DNA from: Microtetraspora glauca | GTDB taxonomy: Bacteria > Actinomycetota > Actinomycetes > Streptosporangiales > Streptosporangiaceae | Length of the DNA stretch: 64,000 bases | Assembly (NCBI GenBank): GCA_001570385.1 | Contig: BBYL01000017.1 | Span: forward strand, 1 to 64,000 | Reading direction: 5' to 3' | Shown: piece after piece, positions 32,317 through 41,996 of the stretch | Position numbering within the stretch: the stretch's first letter is position 1 | Layout: each line of letters opens with the position of its first letter | The notes under the pieces: model-generated | Seen by the model: the letters and a program-made list of their open reading frames with translations, nothing else | What the model was told of the DNA's origin: nothing | Databases searched by the model: none | Position numbers and translations under genes: made by a program

Positions 32317-32648
32317 TTTTCGCCGCGCCCGGCGTGCTCGCGGTGCTCCGGTGCTCGCGGTGCCGGGGTTCACGTGATGACCTGGCACGGCGCCGGCCGT
32401 ACGGTCACCGTGATCCACCGTGCCTTCGCCGCGCCCACCGCGATTCCTGAGCGCACGGCGGCACCTTCCGCGCGCATGGGACGCATTCATAAACTTTTCG
32501 ACGATTCAAGTCGAGAAATGTCACAGTTTCGATATCACATCCGGGTCGCCGCCGCGCATCGAGTCCGTCACTGATCTTCCTGACCCGTCGTCAACCCCCC
32601 TATGGTGAGGCGATCGATAGGTAGTCCGGCGAGCCTTTAGGACGGTAC
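32317..32648. other. Intergenic stretch without recognisable gene
   Basis: About 330 bp lie between the 9-bp repeat and the ABC permease gene. It contains lower G+C stretches (TTCATAAACTTTTCGACG region) and a possible promoter (TATGGT near 32600) for the downstream ABC operon. I see no open frame with a ribosome site or codon bias. Confidence 0.5.
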
Positions 32649-35327
32649 ATGCGGGGGCGGACACCGCTGGTCATCCGGCGCGCGTTGAGCGAGCCGCTCC
32701 TGCTGGTGGCGGCGTTCGGCTCGATCCTGCTTGCCACCACCACGCTGGTCGCGCTCATGGCGTACGCGGCCTCCGTCACCGATAGGGGTGTACGGCAGGC
32801 CATGGAGACCGCGCCGCTCTCCCTCACGTCGACCACCGTGACCTCCTCCGTGCGGGCCGACGACTACGCCCGCATCGACCAGAGGGTCCGCGACCGGATC
32901 GCGCGCGGCTACGCGGGTGTCCCCAACCGCGTGGTGTCCGGTGCCCGGTCCGACTCGTACGCGATGCCCGGACAGGAGGGGCGGGACCGCCCGGACCTGA
33001 CCCGATTCGCCACGTACGACGACCTCCGCGAGCACGCCGAGCTGGTCTCCGGCGCCTGGCCCGGTGAGAGCGCCCCGAACGCCGGCACGGGAGCGGACAA
33101 GGGCGAGAAGGAAAGCACGGTCGAGGCCGCGCTGTCCGAGCCCGCCGCCGCCGCGATGCGGCTGAGCACGGGCAGCGAGTTCGAGGTCGTGGGCCGGCTG
33201 GACGACCGCCGCGTCCGGGTTCGGATCAGCGGCGTCTTCCGGCTCACCGCCCCGAACGGCGGCCGGTGGACGGGTGACGAACTGCTCCGCGCGGGCAGTC
33301 AGGTCGGCGACTACACGACGTACGGCCCGCTCCTGATTCCCGCGAAGACGTTCCTCGGCCGGTTCGCCACCGGCGTCTCGGCGACCTGGCTGGCCGTACC
33401 CGATCTGGGCGGCCTGTCCCGAGAGGACCTCCGTCCCCTGGCAGCGTCGGTCACCGGCATCTCGGACGCGCTCAAGGGCGACTGCGCGGGGTGCTCGATC
33501 TCCACCGGCCTTCCCGGCATGCTCACCCAGCTCGACCGGGCCGCGCTGGTCGCCCGCTCGACGATGCTGATCCCAGTGCTCCAGCTGCTGGTGCTCGCCG
33601 CGTACGCGCTGACCCTGACGGCCCGCCTGCTGTCCGACCACCGCCGGATGGAGATCGCGCTGCTGCGGTCCCGGGGTGCGGGATCGGTCCGGCTCGCCGC
33701 CCTGGCGGGCGGTGAGGCGCTGCTGGTGGCGCTCCCCTGCGCGGTGGCCGCGCCGTTCCTGGCGCCGCCCCTGCTCGCTCTCGTCGGCGGCGCGGAGGTG
33801 CCGTTCTGGCAGGCCCCCGGTGTGAGCACCTTCGTCATCTCCGCGGGAGTGGCCCTCGTCTGCGCCGTGCTGCTCGCGCTTCCCGCCGTCAGAGGGGCCC
33901 GCAGGACGTACGTCGAGGAGCAGGGGGCGCGCGGGCGCGGTGACCGGCAGGGCCTGATCCAGCGAGCCGGGGCCGACCTCGCGCTGCTCGTGGTCGCGGC
34001 GCTCGCGATCTGGCAGCTACGGCTCTACGGCGCCCCCGTGACCGAGACGACGGGCGGCGATCTGGGCATCGACCCGCTGATCGTGATGGGACCGGCGCTG
34101 GCACTGCTCTGCGGTGGCCTGCTCGGCCTTCGACTGGTCCCCCTCGTCTCACGGATCCTGGAGCGGGCCACCGCCCGGCGGGCCGGATTCGCACCCGCCG
34201 TCGGCGCCCGCCAGGTGAGCAGGCGACCCGCGCGCTACTCAGGCCCGGCGCTGCTCCTGACGATGGCCGTCGCGATCGGCGCGCTGTCCCTCGCCACCTC
34301 CGCCACCTGGAGGCAGTCGCAGGACGACCAGGCCAGGCATCTCGCGGGCGCCGACCTGCGGGTGGCCGTCCGGCCGGACGCGGGAGACCAGAAGCAGGCG
34401 TTCTCGTCGCTGCCCGGTGTCACCGCGCTCATGCCGGTCCATCGCGTACGGGCGGCCATGGGAGGCGGCGACGTCGATCTCATCGCGGCGGAGGCGACGA
34501 AGCTGAACGAGATCATGCTGCTCCGCCCGGACCTGTCCGACCTTTCGCTCGCCGCACTCTCGTCCCGGCTGACCGCGCAGGAAGCGGCTCTGCCGGTCGT
34601 GGTCACCGAGGACCTGGCGAAGAGCGACACGCTGACCGTCGGCACGGCACCCGTCGCGGTCATGGTGGTGGGGACCGTGCGGGCGATGCCGGGCACGCCC
34701 GCCGGCACCTCGGCCGTCCTCACCGACCTGTCCCTGCTGCGCACCGCGGCCAAGGTCCCGGCGGAGGCGACGGAGTGGTGGCTGGCCGTCTCCGGCGACG
34801 ACACCTCGGCCGCGGCGGCCGTACTGGCGAAACGGGGAGCGGAGGTGACCGACGTCGGCGCCCTGAACCGGCAGCTCAGGGACGACCCGCTGGCGGGTGG
34901 CCTGCAGGGAGCGCTGGTCCTCGGCTTCGTCGCCGCGCTGGCGTTCGCCGTCCTGGGATTCCTGGTCAACGCGGCCGTGTCCGCGCGAGAGCGCAGGTCG
35001 GAGTTCGCGCTGCTGGGCGCGCTCGGAGTCAGCTTCCGGCAGATGCTCGGCCTGCTCGCCGTCGAGCAGTCGTTCGTCATCGGGTTGTCACTGGTGGGAG
35101 GCATATTGCTGGCCGCGGTGGTGGCCATGGCCGTCGTGCCGTCCATCGTGCTGACGGGGCAGGCCACGACGGTGACACCGTCGGTGATCCTGGACATCCC
35201 GTGGCCGAGCATCGCCGTGCTCGGCCTCGCGGTCGCGGCGGTGCTCCTGGTGGTCGTGATCGGACTGGCCCGCACGCTGCATCGGCGCGGGCCCGGTGGC
35301 GTGCTGCGTTCCGGGGAGGACCGATGA
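32649..35327 (+). CDS. ABC transporter permease, FtsX/MacB-like (first of two)
   Basis: 892 residues. A start transmembrane helix (residues 10-30), a large periplasmic-type extracellular region, and FtsX-type helix groups at about 310-420 and 530-560 plus 750-890 (RSEFALLGALGVSFRQMLGLLAVEQS). The FtsX domain is duplicated. Such proteins with MacB-like ATPases perform mechanotransmission or lipoprotein or peptide export rather than classical import. The TGA overlaps the ATG of the second permease, so the four genes form one operon. Confidence 0.88.
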   Translation: MRGRTPLVIRRALSEPLLLVAAFGSILLATTTLVALMAYAASVTDRGVRQAMETAPLSLTSTTVTSSVRADDYARIDQRVRDRIARGYAGVPNRVVSGARSDSYAMPGQEGRDRPDLTRFATYDDLREHAELVSGAWPGESAPNAGTGADKGEKESTVEAALSEPAAAAMRLSTGSEFEVVGRLDDRRVRVRISGVFRLTAPNGGRWTGDELLRAGSQVGDYTTYGPLLIPAKTFLGRFATGVSATWLAVPDLGGLSREDLRPLAASVTGISDALKGDCAGCSISTGLPGMLTQLDRAALVARSTMLIPVLQLLVLAAYALTLTARLLSDHRRMEIALLRSRGAGSVRLAALAGGEALLVALPCAVAAPFLAPPLLALVGGAEVPFWQAPGVSTFVISAGVALVCAVLLALPAVRGARRTYVEEQGARGRGDRQGLIQRAGADLALLVVAALAIWQLRLYGAPVTETTGGDLGIDPLIVMGPALALLCGGLLGLRLVPLVSRILERATARRAGFAPAVGARQVSRRPARYSGPALLLTMAVAIGALSLATSATWRQSQDDQARHLAGADLRVAVRPDAGDQKQAFSSLPGVTALMPVHRVRAAMGGGDVDLIAAEATKLNEIMLLRPDLSDLSLAALSSRLTAQEAALPVVVTEDLAKSDTLTVGTAPVAVMVVGTVRAMPGTPAGTSAVLTDLSLLRTAAKVPAEATEWWLAVSGDDTSAAAAVLAKRGAEVTDVGALNRQLRDDPLAGGLQGALVLGFVAALAFAVLGFLVNAAVSARERRSEFALLGALGVSFRQMLGLLAVEQSFVIGLSLVGGILLAAVVAMAVVPSIVLTGQATTVTPSVILDIPWPSIAVLGLAVAAVLLVVVIGLARTLHRRGPGGVLRSGEDR

Positions 35328-37823
35328 TCCGGCTGCTCGCAGCGCACAGGGGGACGGCGGCGCTGCTCGCCCTGCTCGCGCTGACCGCGTCGTTGCTGGT
35401 CGCCGGGCTTCCGCGGGCGCTGGAGGCGTCTCTGGACGAGAGCGCGGAGACCCTGCTGCGGACCTCGCCCCCGTTGACGACCACGCTGACCGTCAACATG
35501 AACGGCGCCTACAACTTCGACCCTCCGAAGAACGTCGAGCAGGTGACGCGGAAGGACGCCCTCTGGCGTTCCGCGATGCCGCCGAGCGTCCAGGGCATGC
35601 TGGACGGCACTGCCAGGTACGGCTACCTGACGAACAAGATGCAGATCACGAACGGGCGGCACCGCTACCTGTACCTCGCCTGGATCAACGACACGGATTC
35701 ACGGATCAGGTATGTCGAGGGCAAAGCTCCTGGTCGGAGTGACGCACCGAAGCACTTCGAGGTCGCCTTCGCGGCCAAGCCCGCCGCCCAGTTCGGCATC
35801 AAGATCGGCGACACGGTCCCGTTCGAGGGGTACCAGGCCACGGTCACCGGCCTCTACGAACCCCTGGACCCCGACGACGCGTTCTGGACGGTCTACAACA
35901 AGGGGATGTCGAAGGTCGTCGAGAAGCAGGAGCCGCTCGCCGACGAACCAGACCACTACATCACCGGCCTGGCCAACGGCGACGCCCTAGCGTCCGGAGA
36001 ACTGGACCTGGGTTACAGCTGGGTCTTCCAGGTGAACCCGGCGGCCCTGACCGCCCGCAACGCGCGGGACGTGCTGGCCGGGGTGGTCGAGGCGGGCGAC
36101 AAAGTGCCCAGCGCGCGGCAGGGCACCTCCGTCACCACCGGGATCTCCACCCAAGGGCAGGGCGGCGTCTCGCTCGCCACGGGACTCGACCAGCTCATCG
36201 CGGAGTTCCTCGACCGGCTGTCCACCACCCGCGCGCTGATGGCGGTGCTCCTCGGCGGCCTCGCCGTGGCCTGCCTCGGCACGATCGCGCTCGCCGTACG
36301 ACTCCTCGGCGCCCGGATGCACGGCAGCCTCTCCCTGATGCGGGCGCGCGGCGCGTCACTGCGGCGGATCACGGCCATCGGGGGCGGGGTGACCGCGCTC
36401 GCCGTGGTGCCCGCAGCGCTGGCGGGCGCCGGGCTGTCCTTCCTGGTGCGGGGGCCGTCCCTGCCGATGCTGCTCGCCGGTCCCGTCGCGCTGGCCGTCG
36501 CGGCCGTCGCCTACGCGTGCGCGGAAGCGGCCCGCGACCACCGGCAGCCCCTCAACGAACGCCGGGACGACATCGTGGCGCGCAAGCCGTCCCCGAAGCG
36601 GATCGCCCTGGAGATCCTGGTCGTCCTGCTCGGGGCCGGAGGCGTCCAACTGCTGCGCACCCGCGGGCTCGGCGACGACCCGTTCCTGATGCTGGTGCCC
36701 GCGCTCCTCACGGTCGCCGCCGCGCTGGTCGCGCTCCGCCTCTACCCGTTCCCGCTCCGCCTGTTGCTGCGGCTCTCCGCCCGCCGCAGGGACGCGGCGC
36801 CGTACCTCGGACTGGCCATGGCGGCACGCGCCGCGACGGGCGCCACGCTGCCGGTGCTGACCCTGCTGCCCGCGCTCGCGATCTCCGCGTACGGCGCGGT
36901 CGCCGCGGACGGGCTCGGTACGGCGCAGCGCCTGGCCGCCTGGCAGCGGGTCGGAGCAGAGATCCGGGTGGAACGGCAGCAGGGCATCCCGGCGGACCTC
37001 ATCGAGCGGATCAGGCGGACGTCGGGGGTCAAGGAGGTCGTCCCCGCCGCGATCGGCCAATCCGTCGCCGAGGTCGGGTTCAGGGGCCGCGACGCCGCCG
37101 TCGTCGCGGTCGACCTGAACGCCTACCGGCGACTGGTGGCGGGCAGTCCCCTCGACATCCCCCGGCCGCCCGCGGGCGGGGCCCTCGTGTCACCCGACGT
37201 GGCCGCGATGTCGAGCTTCGACATCGGCTGGCCGGAGCGGATGACCGTGCGCCCGCAAGGCAAGATCACCTCACTGCCCGGTGTGGGATCCCCCGACCTG
37301 GCGCTCGTCGTCGTCCCGGCCATGCCGCAGCACACGAACACGCTGCTGATCAGCGGAGACCCCGCCGCGGTCAAGGCGGCCGTGCCGGCCGGCACGGTAG
37401 TCCGCACCATGGAGGACGAACTCGCGCAGATCGCCGCGGCGCCGCTCACGTCCAGCCTGATGACCGGGTTGCGCGTCGTGACGCTCGCCCTCGCGGCGTA
37501 CACGCTGGTCGCGGTGGCGATCATGCTCATCTCGGGAGCGGCCGAGCGGGCCCGCGCCCTGCGACTGCTGACCGCGATCGGCCTGACGGGCCGCCAGGCC
37601 AGGGTCATGGCGGTCCTCGAAGTCGGCCCGGTGCTCGTCCTCGCCGGATTCGCCGGGCTCGCGCTCGGGCTCGGCCTGCCCACGCTGCTTGGAAAGGGCA
37701 TCGACCTGTCCGCCTACGCCGGCCTGCGGTTCGGCGACTACCCGATCGACCCGGTCATGCCCGCCCTGCTGGCCGGCGGGATCGCCCTCGTCGCCCTGGC
37801 CGGCATCTACCTTGGAGGCAGCC

Positions 37824-37840
<17 letters not shown>
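35324..37840 (+). CDS. ABC transporter permease, FtsX/MacB-like (second of two)
   Basis: 838 residues. Begins MIRLLAAHRGTAALLALLALTASLLVAGLP (first helix), then an outside domain with NMNGAYNFDPPKN, an FtsX helix group at about 290-400, a central four-helix part, and a last FtsX group near 700-835 (SGAAERARALRLLTAIGLTGRQARVMAVLEVGPVLVLAG). The start ATG overlaps the preceding stop (ATGA). Its 3' end overlaps the next gene by 17 bp. Substrate unknown. Confidence 0.88.
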
Positions 37841-38737
<897 letters not shown>

Positions 38738-38741
<4 letters not shown>

Positions 38742-39424
38742 TGACGAAGCAGCCGCTGGTCGTCGCCGAAGGCGTGCGCAAGGTCTATCCCAAGGGGGTC
38801 GAAGCCCTGCGAGGGGTGTCGTTCGAGGCCTACCCCGGAGAGCTGGTCGCCGTACGCGGCCGATCCGGATCAGGGAAGACGACGCTCCTCAACATGATCG
38901 GCGGCCTGGACCGGCCGGACGAGGGCCGGGTCGAGGTGGCCGGGCGGACGGTGACGGAGCTGCCCGAGGCCGCCCTGCTTGAGCTGCGCCGGGACATGAT
39001 CGGCTTCGTGTTCCAGTCCTTCGGACTGATTCCCGTGCTGTCCGCGGCCGAGAACGTCGGGGTGCCGCTCCGCCTGACCCGCGCGGCCGTCGCCGAGCGT
39101 GAGGAGCGGGTGCGGATGCTGTTGACCTTGGTCGGGCTGGGCGATCACATGAACCAGCGGCCGTACGAGCTGTCCGGTGGGCAGCAGCAGCGTGTGGCGA
39201 TCGCCCGGTCGCTGGCGAACCGGCCCCGCCTGCTGATCGCGGACGAGCCGACGGGACAGCTCGACTCGCACACCGCGCTGCAGATCATGCAACTGCTCCA
39301 GGCCCTCGTCCGCAGCGAAGGGGTGACGGCGCTGGTCGCCACCCATGATCCGAAGCTCATCACACTCGCCGATCGCGTACTCGAACTGCACGACGGCGCC
39401 ATCATGCAGGAGACCGCCGCCTGA
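38738..39424 (+). CDS. ABC transporter ATP-binding protein, LolD-like
   Basis: About 228 residues. Walker A GRSGSGKTT near residue 42, FVFQSFGLIPVLSAAENVGVPLRL (LolD-type Q-loop), LSGGQQQRVAIARSLANRPRLLIADEPTGQLDS. A GTG inside the previous stop (GTGA) or the adjacent ATG 38741 begins the protein; a GGGAG site lies 7 nt upstream of the GTG. It is the second ATPase of the cassette, so two permeases may pair with two ATPases as two transporters or one heteromeric one. Confidence 0.93.
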
Positions 39425-39540
39425 CCTGGTCCGTCGGGCCCGGGAGCGAACGGACAGCGCCGGAACGCCGGGCGGGGTCGGAGGCCGGCTCGGAACCGAA
39501 GGCTGTGCCAAGGGCCAGACGGCCGATCGGAGACAGGGCC

Positions 39541-39720
39541 GGGGCTTGGAGGCCGACCCGGGATACATGTGCCGAGGAGCGGAAGGCCGCTCAGGTCCCG
39601 ATCCGGGGGCTGGAGGCCGACCCGGGATACATGTGCCGAGGAGCGGAAGGCCGCTCAGGTCCCGATCCGGGGGCTGGAGGCCGACCCGGGATACGTGTGC
39701 GAGGGGCGGAAGACCGGTCG
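39541..39720 (+). repeat. 64-bp tandem repeat after the ABC operon
   Basis: Three copies of a 64-bp unit start at about 39541, 39605 and 39669; each carries GGAGGCCGACCCGGGATAC near its start. The last copy is shortened and runs to the holA stop codon at 39729. No gene is visible in 39425-39728 beyond these repeats. Confidence 0.85.
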
Positions 39721-39728
39721 GAGCCCGG

Positions 39729-40694
39729 TCAGCGGCCGGTTCGGCTGGCGACGATGATCTGGACGGCTCGCTCCAGAGCGTATGCGGGGTCGGTGCCACC
39801 ACCCTTGACCTGCTCGTCCGCCGTGGCGATGGCCTGCATGGCGCGGGAGATGCCTTCCTGGCCCCACCCGGTGAGCTGGCGCTTGACGCGGTCGATCTTC
39901 CACGGAGGCATGCCGACATGGCTGGCGAGCTGGCCACCCCGCAGATTTCGCGGAGCACCCCCGACCTTGGCGAGCGACCGGAGGCCGCCCGCGAGGGCGC
40001 TGACGATCAGCACGGGTGCCACCCCGGTCGCCAGGGCCCACCGGAGCTGTTCGAGCGCTTCACCGAGCTTGCCCTCGACGGCCAGGTCGGCGATGGTGAA
40101 CCCGCTGACCTCAGCTCTGCCCCGGTGGTAACGGGCGACCGCGGCCTCGTCGATGGTCTTGCCAGGGGTGTCGAAGGCGAGTTGGCCGCACGCGGCGGCG
40201 AGTTCGCGCAGGTCGCTCCCCACCGCGTCGAGCAACGCCTGCGCGGCGGCGGGAGCGATCGATCGGCCCGCCCGCTTGATCTCGGCCTTGATGAACTCCA
40301 ACCGCTCGCCGGGCTTGGTCAGCTTGGTGACGGTGACGACATCGGCACCGGCCTTCTTCACGCCGTCGACGAGGGCCTTGCCCTTCACACCACCCGGATG
40401 GGCCAGCACGAGGACCGTGTCCTCCGCCGGATGGGCCGTGTACTTGACGATCTCGGCGATGACGTCCTTGGACAGGTCCTGGGCGGAACGGATCACGATC
40501 ACGGATCTGTCGCCGAACAGCGACGGCGACGCCAGGCCGGTGAGCTCGCCGGACTCGACCTTGCCGCCCACCAGGTCATAGACCTCGGCGCTCGGGTCGG
40601 TGGCTCGTACGGCCGCCACGACGGATCCGACCGCCCGGTCGGACAGGAGTTCCTCGTCGCCGACGACCAGGGTCACGGGTGCGGGATTCGCCAT
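39729..40694 (-). CDS. holA: DNA polymerase III subunit delta
   Basis: 321 residues. VTLVVGDEELLSDRAV, SLFGDRSVIVIRSAQDL and AQALLDAVGSDLRELAAACGQLAFD, LRWALATGVAPVLIVSALAGGLRSL mark HolA, the clamp-loader subunit that opens the beta clamp. ATG 40694 is preferred, as MANPAPV is the family start; a CATGCT is 7 nt upstream and no ribosome site exists; ATG 40706 is the alternative. Confidence 0.93.
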   Translation of the reverse strand: MANPAPVTLVVGDEELLSDRAVGSVVAAVRATDPSAEVYDLVGGKVESGELTGLASPSLFGDRSVIVIRSAQDLSKDVIAEIVKYTAHPAEDTVLVLAHPGGVKGKALVDGVKKAGADVVTVTKLTKPGERLEFIKAEIKRAGRSIAPAAAQALLDAVGSDLRELAAACGQLAFDTPGKTIDEAAVARYHRGRAEVSGFTIADLAVEGKLGEALEQLRWALATGVAPVLIVSALAGGLRSLAKVGGAPRNLRGGQLASHVGMPPWKIDRVKRQLTGWGQEGISRAMQAIATADEQVKGGGTDPAYALERAVQIIVASRTGR

Positions 40695-40788
40695 GCCTGG
40701 CAGCATGCCACGCCCGGCCTCCCCACCGGGAACCGGACCGGAGGAGAAACGGCCGACTGAACGCCCCTCCGGCCCCTCAGCCCGCTTT

Positions 40789-40826
40789 CCCTCCGTACGG
40801 AGGCCGTACGGAGGCCGTACGGAGGG
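40789..40826 (-). terminator. Perfect 12-bp stem between rhodanese and holA genes
   Basis: CCCTCCGTACGG and CCGTACGGAGGG are exact reverse complements around a 14-nt loop that itself repeats the arm sequence. It lies directly after the rhodanese gene stop and before holA. No T-run; termination is inferred from shape and site. Confidence 0.55.
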
Positions 40827-40838
40827 CCTACCGAAGTC

Positions 40839-41795
40839 CTACGGAAGCCATCCTCGCCGGCTCCCGCCGTCCGGCGATGATGGTCCTCGGTCCTCGGTCG
40901 TCGGCGCATCGCCAGCCCCTTCTCGGCCCGCGGGCGTGGCCGTTCGAGGTTGTGCCACCCGGGGCTGCTCGGGCCGGCACTCCGCCGCAGGGCTCATGGG
41001 CCGGCCGCCGGCGATCCATTCCGTGATCGAACCGTCGTACACCCGTACCCCGGCGATGCCGGCCGAGCGCAGGGCGAGCCAAACGGCCGGGGCGGAGATC
41101 GCCGCTCCGCAGTACGCGACAACCGGTGTGCTGACGCCGATCCCGGCCGCGGCCGCCGCCGACCTGATGCGGGACGGCGGAAGGTGCAGCCCCGAGGAGT
41201 CGACGAGCATGCGCATCGGCAACCTCGTCGCGCCCGGGATGAGCTGCGGCTGCTCCGCCCAACTGGAGTCGCGGCGGCAGTCGACGATGGGCAGGCCGGC
41301 CGCCTGGTGCGCGAGCACGTCGTCCAGACCGGCGACCGCGGGGCCGGCCTGGCTCAGGAACGGCGGGCGAGTCGTGCCGGGCCGCCAGGAGGTCGGACCG
41401 GTCTCCACGGGCCCACCTGACCGCAGCCAGGCGGGCCAACCGCCGTCGAGGCGCAGCGACCGCTCGAAGCCGTGAGCCCGCATCAGCCATACCAGCCGCG
41501 CCGCGGTGAACTGGTGATTGTCGTCGTAGGCCACCACGGTGGTGTCGGTGCCGACGCCGAGGCCGGCGAGCGCGGTGGCGAGCGTCGCGGGATGGGCGGC
41601 CCGGCCCTGTGGCTGCGGGCTGGGCGCCTGGGTGGCGTCGAACCCTAGGTAGACGGCGCCGGGCACGCGTGAGCGGCGGTACAGGCCACGTCCGGCCGGA
41701 CCGTCGCCCACGGGCCAGCGCGTGTCGATGATCCGGACCGACGGTGCGCCGATCAATCCGGCCAGCTCCTCACACGAGACGAGCAGCTTCTCCAC
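40839..41795 (-). CDS. Sulfurtransferase with two rhodanese domains
   Basis: About 318 residues. The first rhodanese domain (to about 150) has lost its Cys (VVAYDDNHQF), while the second has the active Cys229 in VVAYCGAAIS. This is the plan of thiosulfate/3-mercaptopyruvate sulfurtransferases, which move sulfur to a thiophilic acceptor. The start is GTG 41795, with GGGAGG six nt upstream; a longer frame reaches ATG 41870. The C-terminal 50 residues are low-complexity. Confidence 0.85.
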   Translation of the reverse strand: MEKLLVSCEELAGLIGAPSVRIIDTRWPVGDGPAGRGLYRRSRVPGAVYLGFDATQAPSPQPQGRAAHPATLATALAGLGVGTDTTVVAYDDNHQFTAARLVWLMRAHGFERSLRLDGGWPAWLRSGGPVETGPTSWRPGTTRPPFLSQAGPAVAGLDDVLAHQAAGLPIVDCRRDSSWAEQPQLIPGATRLPMRMLVDSSGLHLPPSRIRSAAAAAGIGVSTPVVAYCGAAISAPAVWLALRSAGIAGVRVYDGSITEWIAGGRPMSPAAECRPEQPRVAQPRTATPAGREGAGDAPTTEDRGPSSPDGGSRRGWLP

Positions 41796-41996
41796 AGTGA
41801 TCCTCCCGGTGGCCATAGCGGCGTTGACGGCGTCCCATGACCGCGTCCGCGCTCTATCGCAGATGATCACAGAGATCGGCCCTCGCCGGAGGACGGCGTT
41901 CAGGAGGAGCCGACGCGCGGCAATCGACTGGCGTGGGGCGACCTCGCAGAGGGAAACGAACGTGGGACCGGGGCCCGTCTCGCGGAGTGGGGGCGA

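Noticed and set aside
32209..32490. Minus-strand frame with Asp/Glu/Pro repeats over the 9-bp array
   Set aside because: No ribosome site, no conserved part outside the repeat; better explained as a satellite.
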